Positions 13,069 to 20,650 of a DNA stretch of 24,916 nucleotides are shown here, piece after piece. A model generated the notes under the pieces. It had not been told where the DNA came from, did not search any database, and was given only the letters and a program-made list of their open reading frames with translations. The stretch comes from Bog-473 sp035483935 (GTDB lineage: Bacteria; Actinomycetota; Acidimicrobiia; Acidimicrobiales; RAAP-2): the NCBI GenBank assembly GCA_035483935.1, contig DATHPK010000020.1, forward strand, positions 1 through 24,916, in the 5' to 3' direction. Position 1 is the stretch's first letter. Each line of letters begins with the position of its first letter. Both the position numbers and the translations under genes were made by a program.

Positions 13069-14619
13069 TCAGGCCGATGCGTACACGCGCTCGCCCGCGA
13101 CCCAGGTCTCTGAGACCGAGGGCGGGTGGAGCGGGTCGAACTCGCCCTCGAGCACGACCAGGTCTGCCTGCAGGCCCGCCTTGAGCTGGCCGCGGTCGTT
13201 CTCCTGTCCGCCCGCTCTGGCGGCGTCGACCGTGTAGGCGCGGAGCCAATCCTCGTAGGGGATCGATTGCGTGGCGTCGAGGACGGCGCCTTTCGAGGTG
13301 ACCCGGGTCACGCCGCGAGCAGACGTGAGGAGCGGCTCGCGGAAGGCGCAGGGTGCGTCGGAGGAGCCGGCGATGGCGACGCCGGATGCGGCGAGCTCGC
13401 CGAACGGCATCCAGTTGGATTCATCGAGCTGGAAGCCCTGGACGGCCCCGCCCATGTGGTGCAGGAAGCCAGGTTGTACGACGGCGATGACGCCGAGGTC
13501 GGCCATCCGCCGCGTCTGGTCCCCGCTGAGCAGCGTCGCGTGCTCGATCCGGAACAGGACCTCGTCGTCGGGGCGGACTCGGGCGGCGGCGGCGAAGGCG
13601 CCGAGCGTCGCTTCGGCGCCGCGGTTGCCGAGGGCGTGGACGGCGATGCCGAAACCGTGCTCGACGACCCTCCTGACCTCGGCCTCGAGATGGTCAAAGA
13701 CCAGGCCGAGCGAGATCGGGTGGCCGTTGATGTGCCCTCCGATGGCGGGAAGCACGCCGCCGTCGGCGAAGAGCTTCACCGGCCCAGTCCGCAGGCGCTC
13801 GTCGCCGTCGCCCGTCGGTGGTCCGTCGAGCCTCGGGGCGTCGAGGGGGCCGAGGAGTGCCTCGCCGTGGGGCATCAGGACCATGCTCACGGGGAGCCGT
13901 TGGTGGCGGGCGAGGGTGCGGTACACGTGCTCGGCGGACGGGGGACAGGCGGCGTCGTGGACGCTGACGATGCCTTCGCGCAACAGCCCGTTGGCGGCGT
14001 CGACGATGTGGTCGGCCCAACGATCGGGGTCGCGGTAGGGCGCCATGGACCGCTCGTGGGCAGCGCTGAACGCCCGCTCGTAGAGGACGCCGTTGAGCGC
14101 GCCGGTCTCGCTGCGGCCGAGCGTGCCGCCGGGAGGGTCGGGCGAGGTGTCGGACAGGCCCAGCGCGTCGAGACCCGCCGACGACACCACGCACTCGTGG
14201 TAGCTGTAGTGCACGGCGATGACCGGCCGGTCGAGACCGAGGGCGTCGAGGTCGTGGCGTGTCGGCGTGAACCCGTCTTCGATGTCGCTCCAGCCCACGC
14301 CGCGCACCCACCCCGCCTGCGGCTCGGCGTCGGCCTGGGCTCGGAGCGCGGCGCGCAGGGCCTCGGGGGTGCGCACGTCGCCGAGGTCGGCCCAGCGCGG
14401 ATGGAGCGCGGCGATGCAGAGGTGGTTGTGCGCGTCGATGAAGCCCGGGGCCAGGGTGCGACCGGCCAGGTCGACCGCGTGCGCGTCGGGGTAGCGGTCT
14501 GCGAGCTCGGCGTCGCCGACGGCGACGATGCGATCGTGCTCGACCACGACGAGCTCGGGGGTGGGGTGCGCCCGGTCCATCGTGAGGATCGGACCGCCGG
14601 AAAAGATCGTGACGGGCAC
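13069..14619 (-). CDS. Amidohydrolase, YtcJ/amidohydrolase-3 family
   Basis: This 516-residue metal-dependent hydrolase acts on C-N or related bonds of an unknown substrate in the cytoplasm. It opens with the composite beta-sandwich (TIFSGGPILTMD) and has the metal motif DAHNH at 62-66 after LAPGFI, KLFADGG near 285, HALGNRG near 350, FRIEHATLL near 380, and SSDAP near 440. The end returns to the sandwich (GLQADLVVLEGEFDPL, WVAGERVYA). Length is typical of YtcJ-like proteins. It begins at GTG 14619, 28 bp after the dioxygenase stop, with no clear ribosome site, so translation may depend on the upstream gene. It converges on the nuclease gene. Confidence 0.9.
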   Translation of the reverse strand: MPVTIFSGGPILTMDRAHPTPELVVVEHDRIVAVGDAELADRYPDAHAVDLAGRTLAPGFIDAHNHLCIAALHPRWADLGDVRTPEALRAALRAQADAEPQAGWVRGVGWSDIEDGFTPTRHDLDALGLDRPVIAVHYSYHECVVSSAGLDALGLSDTSPDPPGGTLGRSETGALNGVLYERAFSAAHERSMAPYRDPDRWADHIVDAANGLLREGIVSVHDAACPPSAEHVYRTLARHQRLPVSMVLMPHGEALLGPLDAPRLDGPPTGDGDERLRTGPVKLFADGGVLPAIGGHINGHPISLGLVFDHLEAEVRRVVEHGFGIAVHALGNRGAEATLGAFAAAARVRPDDEVLFRIEHATLLSGDQTRRMADLGVIAVVQPGFLHHMGGAVQGFQLDESNWMPFGELAASGVAIAGSSDAPCAFREPLLTSARGVTRVTSKGAVLDATQSIPYEDWLRAYTVDAARAGGQENDRGQLKAGLQADLVVLEGEFDPLHPPSVSETWVAGERVYASA

Positions 14620-14647
14620 GGGTGGAGAGGTTGCGTCCGTCTCGGGA

Positions 14648-15496
14648 TCAGGCCGGCGTGGGGCCGACGGGGCGGTCGCCGCGCAGCGTCACCCGGTGCA
14701 TGACCCGGTTGTCACCCTCGTAGTCGAAGATCCCGAAGTGCATGGTGGCCCGGTTGTCCCAGACGGCGAGTGTCCCCGGGCTCCAGTGGTAGCGGACCAC
14801 GAACTCGGGCCGCGTCATGTGGTCGTAGAGCAGGCGGAGGAGGCCGTCGCTCTGGGCCTCGGGCATGTCCACGATGCGGATGGTGAACTTCGGGTTGACG
14901 AACAGGTTCTTGCGGCCGGTCTCGGGATGGACGCGCACGACGGGGTGCGTGGCAGGGAGGAGACGCGTGAGCTTCTTGCCCTCCCAGACGTTGCCGTGGC
15001 CCTCGGCGACGGCCTGCGCGTAGTACGGCTCGAAGTGATAGGCGCTGAGCCCGTCGCAGAGCTTCTGGAGCGACGGGGCCAGCGCCTCGTAGGCGGCGCG
15101 GGTGTCGGACCACATGGTGTCGCCGCCGGCCTCGGGCACCACGATGGAGCGCAACATGGAGGCCATGGCCGGCCGCGTCATGAACGTGATGTCGGTGTGC
15201 CAGAAGTCCGTCCGGTCCTTGCCGCTCTCGATGGAGTGGACCTCCTTGCGTTCGAGGACCTGCGGTTCGACGGGGTGGCTCTCGGTCAGCTCGCCGAAGC
15301 GCTCGGCGAACGCGATCTGCGCCTCGTCGTCGAGATGCTGGTCGGGGAAGAAGACCACGAGGCGCTCGAGCCAGATGCGGCGGATGGCGGCCACGGTGTC
15401 GTCGTCGAGGTGGGTGGCGCAATCGACGCCGTGGATCTCGGCGCCGATGGTCGGGCTCAGCGGGCGGACGTCGAGCTGGGTCCGGCTGATCGTCAT
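14648..15496 (-). CDS. TauD/TfdA-family Fe(II)/2-oxoglutarate dioxygenase
   Basis: This 282-residue enzyme couples 2-oxoglutarate decarboxylation to hydroxylation of a substrate, as taurine or 2,4-D dioxygenases do. The iron facial triad is His100 and Asp102 in FWHTD and His267 in VMHRVTLRGD; LAVWDNRATMHFG (243-255) is the typical core block. The N-terminus LSPTIGAEIHGVD is canonical for TauD-like enzymes. ATG 15496 lacks a ribosome site; GATCAT lies 6 nt upstream and may be a leaderless -10. With the amidohydrolase 28 bp downstream it forms a likely two-gene unit for breakdown of an organic compound. No transporter is adjacent, so the substrate (sulfonate, aryl ether, carnitine-like) stays open. 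Confidence 0.93.
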   Translation of the reverse strand: MTISRTQLDVRPLSPTIGAEIHGVDCATHLDDDTVAAIRRIWLERLVVFFPDQHLDDEAQIAFAERFGELTESHPVEPQVLERKEVHSIESGKDRTDFWHTDITFMTRPAMASMLRSIVVPEAGGDTMWSDTRAAYEALAPSLQKLCDGLSAYHFEPYYAQAVAEGHGNVWEGKKLTRLLPATHPVVRVHPETGRKNLFVNPKFTIRIVDMPEAQSDGLLRLLYDHMTRPEFVVRYHWSPGTLAVWDNRATMHFGIFDYEGDNRVMHRVTLRGDRPVGPTPA

Positions 15497-15518
15497 GGCG
15501 CCATGATCGCAGGGCCCG

Positions 15519-15534
15519 GTCCGGGGTGCCGGAC
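15519..15534 (-). terminator. GC hairpin after the GGDEF-EAL gene
   Basis: GTCCGG-GGTG-CCGGAC forms a perfect 6-bp stem with a tetraloop, starting 13 nt after the stop of the upstream minus-strand gene and ending 22 nt before the dioxygenase start. There is no T-tract. Confidence 0.4.
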
Positions 15535-15547
15535 GGAGTCGCGCCGA

Positions 15548-18136
15548 TCAGGCGGTCAGCGACTCACCCGTGCCGATGGTCTGCAGGTCGTGGGCGCCCA
15601 GCAACCAGCGCGCGGCCTTGGCCTCGAGCGGCCGGCCCAGGTGGTACCCCTGGGCGAGGTCGCACCCCATCAGGCGCAGGCTCTCGAGCTGCGCCGCGGT
15701 CTCGACGCCCTCGGCGATGGTTGCGTAGCCGAGCGTCCGCGCCAGCTGGATCAGCGCTGCGGCCATGCTGCGGCTGTCGTCCTCGCCCTGGCCGAGCATG
15801 TCGACGAAGGACTTGTCGATCTTGACGATGTCCACCGGCAGCCGGAGGAGGTGCAGGAAGGTCGAGTATCCCGTGCCGAAGTCGTCGAGGGCGATGCGCA
15901 CGCCGAGCTTGCGCAGGGCGGCGATGTTCTGCAGCGTCGCCGCGTCGTCCGTCAGCACCTCGCTCTCGGTGATCTCGATGACCAGCGAGGTCGGTTCGAA
16001 CTCGCACTCACGCAGAGTGGCGGCGATCCGGTCGGACAACAGCTCGTCGACGAGCTGTCCGGCGGAGAGGTTGACGCCGATCTCGAGGTCGGGGCCACAG
16101 ATGCCGGTCTCCACCCACTCGCGGACCTGGCGACACGCGGCGCGCATGACGCACGAGTCGATCTCGCCGATCAGCCCGATCTCCGTCGCCAGCGGCACGA
16201 AGTGACGGGGATCGACGAGTACGCCTTCGGGGTGCGGCCACCGCACCAGTGCCTCGAAGCCGACCACCCGGTTGTTCCGGAGGTCCAGCTGTGGCTGGTA
16301 GTACGCAATGAGGTCACCGCTGGAGATCGCGGCCCGCAACTCCTCCTCCAGCTCGATCCGCGCCAGCACGAACGTGTGCATCTCGGGGCGGTACTCCTCG
16401 AAGCGGTCCTTCCCGCGTTTCTTCGCCTGGTACATGGCGATGTCGGCGTTGCGGAGCAGCTGCTCGCTCGTGATTCCTTCCTCGTCGAAGGCGATGCCGA
16501 TGCTGCAGGCGCCGCTGAGCGTCTTCGTACCCAGGCGGACGGGGAGCCGCAGGGACTCGAGGATCTTCTGGGCCAGGTCCTCGACCGCTTCGCGCGACGG
16601 CACGTCCTCCATCAGGACGGCGAACTCGTCGCCGCCGAGGCGCGCCGCCGTGTCCGACGGCTGCAGGAGATCCACGAGCGTCGTGGCGACCCGGCGCAGT
16701 AGCTGGTCCCCCTCACCGTGCCCGAGGCTGTCGTTCACCGTTTTGAAGTCGTCGAGGTCGAGGAACAGCACGGCGAGGTGGGAGTCCTTGCGGACCATCC
16801 GGGTCAGGGCATGTTCGAGACGATCTTGGAAGAGCGCCTTGTTGGCCAGCCTGGTCAGCGAGTCGTGGAAGGCACGGTAGGCGAGCTCGTCCTCGAGGAC
16901 CTTGCGATCGGTCACGTCGCGGAAGCTATAGACGCGCCCGAGGACTTCTCCGTCGACGATCTGGGACCGCGCGAAGCGCTCGATGACCCGCCCGTCCTTG
17001 AATTCGAGCAGATCGAAGAATTCGTTCTCGGGGTCGGCGTCGAGATCCTCGATGCGGGACACGAAGTCCTGGGGACGGATCAACTGCTCCAGGCACATGC
17101 GCAGGTTGCTCATGTCGTCCTGACGGGAAACCCCGTCCTCGGGGAGGCCCCAGATGTCCGAGAAGCGCCGGTTGAAGTCGGTGATCCTGCCTTCGACGTC
17201 GATCACGAGGATCCCGTCGGCCGTGGAGTCGAGCGTGGCCGTAAGCCGCGACAGCGCGTCGCCGACCTCGCGCTCGGCGGTCACCTGGGCGGCGACGTCG
17301 TGGGCCGTGACGACGATGCCTTCGACGGTCGGGTCTTCGAGCAGGTTGACGAAGTTGAGCTCGAAGGGGACATCGCCGCCGTCGTGGCGGCGCAGGCCGA
17401 CCCGGGCGATCACCGGTGAGACCGCGGTGGCGCCCCGGCGGGCCGCGGCGAGAGCGACGAGAAACTCTGCCTGGTCCTGCCCGGCCACGATGTCGGCGAG
17501 CGGCCGCCCCTCCAGGAGCTCGGGGTCGTGACCGAGCAGGCGGGTGATGGCCCCGGAGACCGATTCGAGGTTCCCCTCGTTCGACACCAGCATGATGATC
17601 GAGCCGGCGTTGTGCACGAGCGAGCGGAAGGTCGCCTCACCGCGCCCGCTGGCCACCTCGTAGCGGCGTCGTTCGGTCAGATCCCGCATGGAAAGGAGGA
17701 CCACGTCTTCGCCGGACCAATGGGTGCGGGTGCCGATCATCTCGATCAGGCGCCATCCCGACGTCGCGCTCACCCGGATCTCGATGGGCGAGCCGACCTC
17801 CTTGCCCTGGACCGAGGACAGCGACCGCAACACGAATTCGTGGTCGTCGGGATGCACGAGGTCGAGGCCCGACCGGCCGACCCACTCGTCGAGTGTCCGC
17901 CCGAAGATCCGCTCGGCGGCGAGGTTGCCCCACACGATGGTCCCGGAGCCGTCGACGAGGACGACGGCGTCGGGAAAGTGCAGGAACGCTTCGGCCATCT
18001 CGCCCCGCGGTCCGCTTTCGAAAGAAGGCTCCGGTTCGCGCAGGTCGTGGCGGCGACGCGCCGGGTGGTCCGGCTGCCGCCTCGGGTCGGCGTCCGTCGA
18101 CGCATCCGCGTCGCGCTGCAGCCGCTCCCTGAGCAT
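15548..18136 (-). CDS. Cytoplasmic PAS-PAS-PAS-GGDEF-EAL cyclic-di-GMP protein
   Basis: This 862-residue protein makes and/or breaks cyclic-di-GMP in response to signals sensed by PAS domains. Three PAS domains lie at about 46-155, 168-285 and 296-410. The GGDEF domain (about 412-580) has an intact RLGGDEF (499-505), but the RxxD inhibition site is replaced by QPSD, so product inhibition is probably lost. The EAL domain (about 595-850) keeps GFEALVRW (628-630 is EAL), NLSAGQL, EITESE, DDFGTGYS, KIDKSF and AEGVET, consistent with active phosphodiesterase. No membrane segment is seen. ATG 18136 is chosen since GGAGGGGGAACCG precedes it; a TTG five codons earlier overlaps that ribosome site. Which activity dominates cannot be told. 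Confidence 0.95.
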   Translation of the reverse strand: MLRERLQRDADASTDADPRRQPDHPARRRHDLREPEPSFESGPRGEMAEAFLHFPDAVVLVDGSGTIVWGNLAAERIFGRTLDEWVGRSGLDLVHPDDHEFVLRSLSSVQGKEVGSPIEIRVSATSGWRLIEMIGTRTHWSGEDVVLLSMRDLTERRRYEVASGRGEATFRSLVHNAGSIIMLVSNEGNLESVSGAITRLLGHDPELLEGRPLADIVAGQDQAEFLVALAAARRGATAVSPVIARVGLRRHDGGDVPFELNFVNLLEDPTVEGIVVTAHDVAAQVTAEREVGDALSRLTATLDSTADGILVIDVEGRITDFNRRFSDIWGLPEDGVSRQDDMSNLRMCLEQLIRPQDFVSRIEDLDADPENEFFDLLEFKDGRVIERFARSQIVDGEVLGRVYSFRDVTDRKVLEDELAYRAFHDSLTRLANKALFQDRLEHALTRMVRKDSHLAVLFLDLDDFKTVNDSLGHGEGDQLLRRVATTLVDLLQPSDTAARLGGDEFAVLMEDVPSREAVEDLAQKILESLRLPVRLGTKTLSGACSIGIAFDEEGITSEQLLRNADIAMYQAKKRGKDRFEEYRPEMHTFVLARIELEEELRAAISSGDLIAYYQPQLDLRNNRVVGFEALVRWPHPEGVLVDPRHFVPLATEIGLIGEIDSCVMRAACRQVREWVETGICGPDLEIGVNLSAGQLVDELLSDRIAATLRECEFEPTSLVIEITESEVLTDDAATLQNIAALRKLGVRIALDDFGTGYSTFLHLLRLPVDIVKIDKSFVDMLGQGEDDSRSMAAALIQLARTLGYATIAEGVETAAQLESLRLMGCDLAQGYHLGRPLEAKAARWLLGAHDLQTIGTGESLTA

Positions 18137-18306
18137 CGGTTCCCCCTCCAAACAACCTGGTCTCCCTATTCTCGGCCGTTTGAGGCGGATTCTCGGTGGC
18201 AGTCGGGTTGCAAGTTGGGGTCGGGCGTGCGTGGGCCCTGCGGATTTCCGGCGTATGCACCGCGAGTCGAGGTCGCATCCCAGGATCGCCCGCGACGCGG
18301 GCCGGT

Positions 18307-18335
18307 TGGAGGACGCCGGTTTCGTTCCTTAATGT
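18307..18335 (+). promoter_or_regulatory. Promoter for the cupin gene, probably leaderless
   Basis: TTGGAG (18307-18312) and TAATGT (18330-18335) are separated by exactly 17 nt, and the -10 ends 7 nt before GTG 18343. With no ribosome site in between, transcription should start at or beside the initiation codon. This is the best-formed leaderless promoter in the window. Confidence 0.6.
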
Positions 18336-18342
18336 CCTAAGC

Positions 18343-18876
18343 GTGTCCGAGCCCGCCCCGCCCTCACCCAAACGCGAGGGTGCCGAGCCCACCTTTCGTC
18401 ACCTCGACGATCCCGACGTGCCGTGGCAGGCGATCAAGGCCCAGCGCAACGCGGACGGTTCGGTGGCGCACGTCTGGGAGAAGTGGCTGGCCTTCTCGCC
18501 CGACCCGCAGTACCTGACGCTCTACGCGCGTTACGACCCCGGCATGGTGGTCCGCCGCCACGGCCACTTCTCGCCCCACGTGGTGTTCGTGCTCGAGGGC
18601 GAGGTGTCGTTCGGGAATCGGCGCTGCCCCGCCGGGACGCACGTCGAACTGCCGGTCGGGGCCGCGTTCGGCCCGATCGTCGCCGGGCCCGAGGGCGCGG
18701 TGATGTTCGAGGTGATGATGGGCGATCCGCGCAGCTGGGGCGACGATCCCGGGGCGTTCGAGGCCGCACTGGCCGAGCGGGGTGCGGACGTGTTGCCCGA
18801 TCCGCCCCTCGAGTTCCCGGCCTGGCTGGCTGACCTGCGTACCCATTGGGCCGGCGCTCCGGAAGCGGAGGACTGA
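18343..18876 (+). CDS. Cupin-domain protein
   Basis: This 177-residue single-domain cupin has its core at about 60-125. Motif 1 reads PGMVVRRHGHFSPHVVFVLEGE, with His73, His75 and His79; the usual Glu of the HxHxxxE ligand set is replaced by His79, so a metal site of altered ligands is likely. Motif 2 is weak (CPAGTHVELP, FGPIVAGPEG), with no obvious fourth ligand in the usual place. The function could be enzymatic or sensory. GTG 18343 is chosen because it sits 7 nt after a good -10 element; upstream in-frame codons would place the promoter inside the gene. It is divergent from the GGDEF-EAL gene and converges on the polyprenyl synthase gene. Confidence 0.85.
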   Translation: MSEPAPPSPKREGAEPTFRHLDDPDVPWQAIKAQRNADGSVAHVWEKWLAFSPDPQYLTLYARYDPGMVVRRHGHFSPHVVFVLEGEVSFGNRRCPAGTHVELPVGAAFGPIVAGPEGAVMFEVMMGDPRSWGDDPGAFEAALAERGADVLPDPPLEFPAWLADLRTHWAGAPEAED

Positions 18877-18929
18877 CGGTGTGCGCCGGGTCGCGCCGCC
18901 CGTCGCTTTAGCTCAGGAGGGTCGTCACC

Positions 18930-19964
18930 TCAGGACGCACGCTCGATCATGAAGGGCACGAGGCGCTCGATGAACCGGCGCGCCGGTGAATCGTCCAGAC
19001 CGGCGAACGCGACGTCCATCGCGGTCATCGCCGAGCCGGCCACACCTGACGCGAACTCGCCCGCGAAGCCGATGCTCCCGTACTCCAGCATCAGCTCGTA
19101 GACGTTGCGGACCTCGTCCACGTGCCGTTGCTCCGGGAGGAGAGACAGGTAGTCGACCAGCCAGCGCCGGTCGGACTGGTCGGCGGCGGCCAGAAGGTGG
19201 ATGAGCATGAGCGTCCGCTTTCCCTCCTTCAGGTCGCCCCAGCGCTCCTTGCCGTACTCGCCAGGGTCGCCGACGAGGTTGAGGATGTCGTCGCGGATCT
19301 GAAAGGCGGCACCGAGATGGAATCCGAACTCGATCATCGGATCGAGCTCCGCGAGGCCGCTCGACCCGAGGAGGGCACCGACCCGCAGGGGCAACACGGT
19401 CGTGTACCAGCACGTCTTCTTCATGATGAGGTCCAGGTAGTCGTCCGGTTCCAGGTCGGTCCGGTTGTCCCGGCACCACCCCAGCTCGAGCGCCTGCCCG
19501 GCGACGGTCTGCCGGCTCATGAAGTCGAACTCCACCATGACGCGGCCCGCGAGCCGGGGCCCCACCCGATCGACGTTCTCGCGGAGCGTGCCCATCGCGA
19601 GGAGGGCCAGCCCGTCACCCGCGTTCAGCGCGAGCGGCGTCCCGTAACGCCGGTGGAGGGTGGGTTGGCCGCGCCGCAACAGGCTCGCGTCCTCGATGTC
19701 GTCGTGCACGAGAAAGGCGTTGTGCAGCAACTCGATCGCGACCGCCGACGGCAGTGCGTCCTCCGTTGCGCCACCGAAGGCCTCGCAGGTCGCCAGGCAG
19801 AGGCTCGGGCGCAGGGCCTTGCCTCCCCGCGTCGGGTAGTCGCTCATCGGCGCGGCGAGATAGGGGTCGTCCGCCTCGTCGGCGAAGCGCCGACGCAGGT
19901 CGGCACCGACCAGGGCGCCGTAGCGCGCCAGGCTGCTGGTTGGCTCCGCCGCGGTCGTGAGCAT
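18930..19964 (-). CDS. Polyprenyl (E-isoprenyl) diphosphate synthase
   Basis: This 344-residue all-helical prenyltransferase would condense isopentenyl diphosphate onto an allylic diphosphate to give a C15-C20 or longer chain. The first Asp-rich motif is VHDDIED (87-92) and the second is IRDDILNLVGD (223-233), where the usual last Asp of DDxxD is Asn229. GKALRP (48-53) stands where GGKRxRP is usual, and KKT (182-184) and GDLKEGKRT (243-251) are present. Bulky residues before the first motif (NAFLVHDD) hint at a medium chain, but length cannot be fixed from sequence alone. It starts 5 nt after the preceding stop and is the last gene of the four-gene run, next to an FAD oxidoreductase, which suggests an isoprenoid product. 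Confidence 0.93.
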   Translation of the reverse strand: MLTTAAEPTSSLARYGALVGADLRRRFADEADDPYLAAPMSDYPTRGGKALRPSLCLATCEAFGGATEDALPSAVAIELLHNAFLVHDDIEDASLLRRGQPTLHRRYGTPLALNAGDGLALLAMGTLRENVDRVGPRLAGRVMVEFDFMSRQTVAGQALELGWCRDNRTDLEPDDYLDLIMKKTCWYTTVLPLRVGALLGSSGLAELDPMIEFGFHLGAAFQIRDDILNLVGDPGEYGKERWGDLKEGKRTLMLIHLLAAADQSDRRWLVDYLSLLPEQRHVDEVRNVYELMLEYGSIGFAGEFASGVAGSAMTAMDVAFAGLDDSPARRFIERLVPFMIERAS

Positions 19965-19969
19965 CGACG

Positions 19970-20650
19970 TCAGCGATCCGTCGCTTGCCGCACACTGACG
20001 CGTAGCGGGAACACGATGTCGGGCTGCCCGTCGACGAGAAGCTGCCCGTGGTAGGTGCCCGGGGTGGCGCCCTCGTCGACGGCGACGGTGATGACGAGCT
20101 CGCGGCTCGATCCGGGCTCCAAACGGTCGATCCGTTCGGGCTGGCACGTCACGGCGGTGGACGGAATGTCCGCGCCGGAAGGTGAGGTCAGTCCCGGTGA
20201 CCACGGCCGGAGACCATTCGCAGTCGCCGATGTGGTGTTGTGGAGCCACAGACGGGAGCTGGCCCGGCCGCCCGGTGCGACGTCGGGCAGGGACACGTCG
20301 TCGCCTCCCGCTTTCTGCGGCTCCCACCAGCGGCCGGCAGTGAAGAACCGCATGCTGGCTTCGTTCAGCTGGCTCAAAACTGCGAGGTAGGCGTCGCTCG
20401 CCCGCAGCATGTCCGATTGCATCTGCCGCATCGAACCGTCGGTCCCGCCGAGCCAGAAGGGCGGGATCCAACCGCGGCCGGGCGCCGCAGCCCCTCCGTT
20501 GCCGCTGGCCGCGGTGAATTCGGCGAACATCTCGACGAAGCGTTCGACGACGGTCCGCGCCGCGTCGAAGCCGAGGCCCTGCACCTCTCGAGCGAGGCGC
20601 GCCGCCTCGGCTGCGCTAGCGCTGAAGGCGTCGCCGTCGGTCGTGCTCAC
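19970..20650 (-). CDS. Hypothetical protein with Ig-like C-terminal domain
   Basis: This 226-residue protein is not recognised. Residues 1-50 are a helical segment (AREVQGLGFDAARTVVERFVEMF), 58-110 contain an aromatic-rich piece (GWIPPFWLGG, RFFTAGRWWEP) with another helix, and 125-222 look like an Ig-like beta-sandwich (RLWLHNTTSA, LEPGSSRELVITVAVDEG, PGTYHGQLLVDG, FPLRVSV). There is no signal peptide. The helical and aromatic N-terminus recalls membrane- or granule-associated accessory subunits, but this is weak. GTG 20650 overlaps the stop of the oxidoreductase gene as GTGA, and its own stop lies 5 nt before the synthase start, so it belongs firmly to the operon. It may be a scaffold or partner for one of the enzymes. 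Confidence 0.78.
   Translation of the reverse strand: MSTTDGDAFSASAAEAARLAREVQGLGFDAARTVVERFVEMFAEFTAASGNGGAAAPGRGWIPPFWLGGTDGSMRQMQSDMLRASDAYLAVLSQLNEASMRFFTAGRWWEPQKAGGDDVSLPDVAPGGRASSRLWLHNTTSATANGLRPWSPGLTSPSGADIPSTAVTCQPERIDRLEPGSSRELVITVAVDEGATPGTYHGQLLVDGQPDIVFPLRVSVRQATDR

Noticed and set aside
13126..16702. Very long open frames on the plus strand opposite the amidohydrolase, dioxygenase and GGDEF-EAL genes
   Set aside because: They are antisense to genes with intact family motifs, encode Arg/Val/Glu/Gly-rich low-complexity proteins, and are the usual by-product of high GC.
18907..18920. TTTAGCTCAGGAGG resembling a tRNA D-arm
   Set aside because: Only 50 bases lie between the flanking genes and no other tRNA arm is present.
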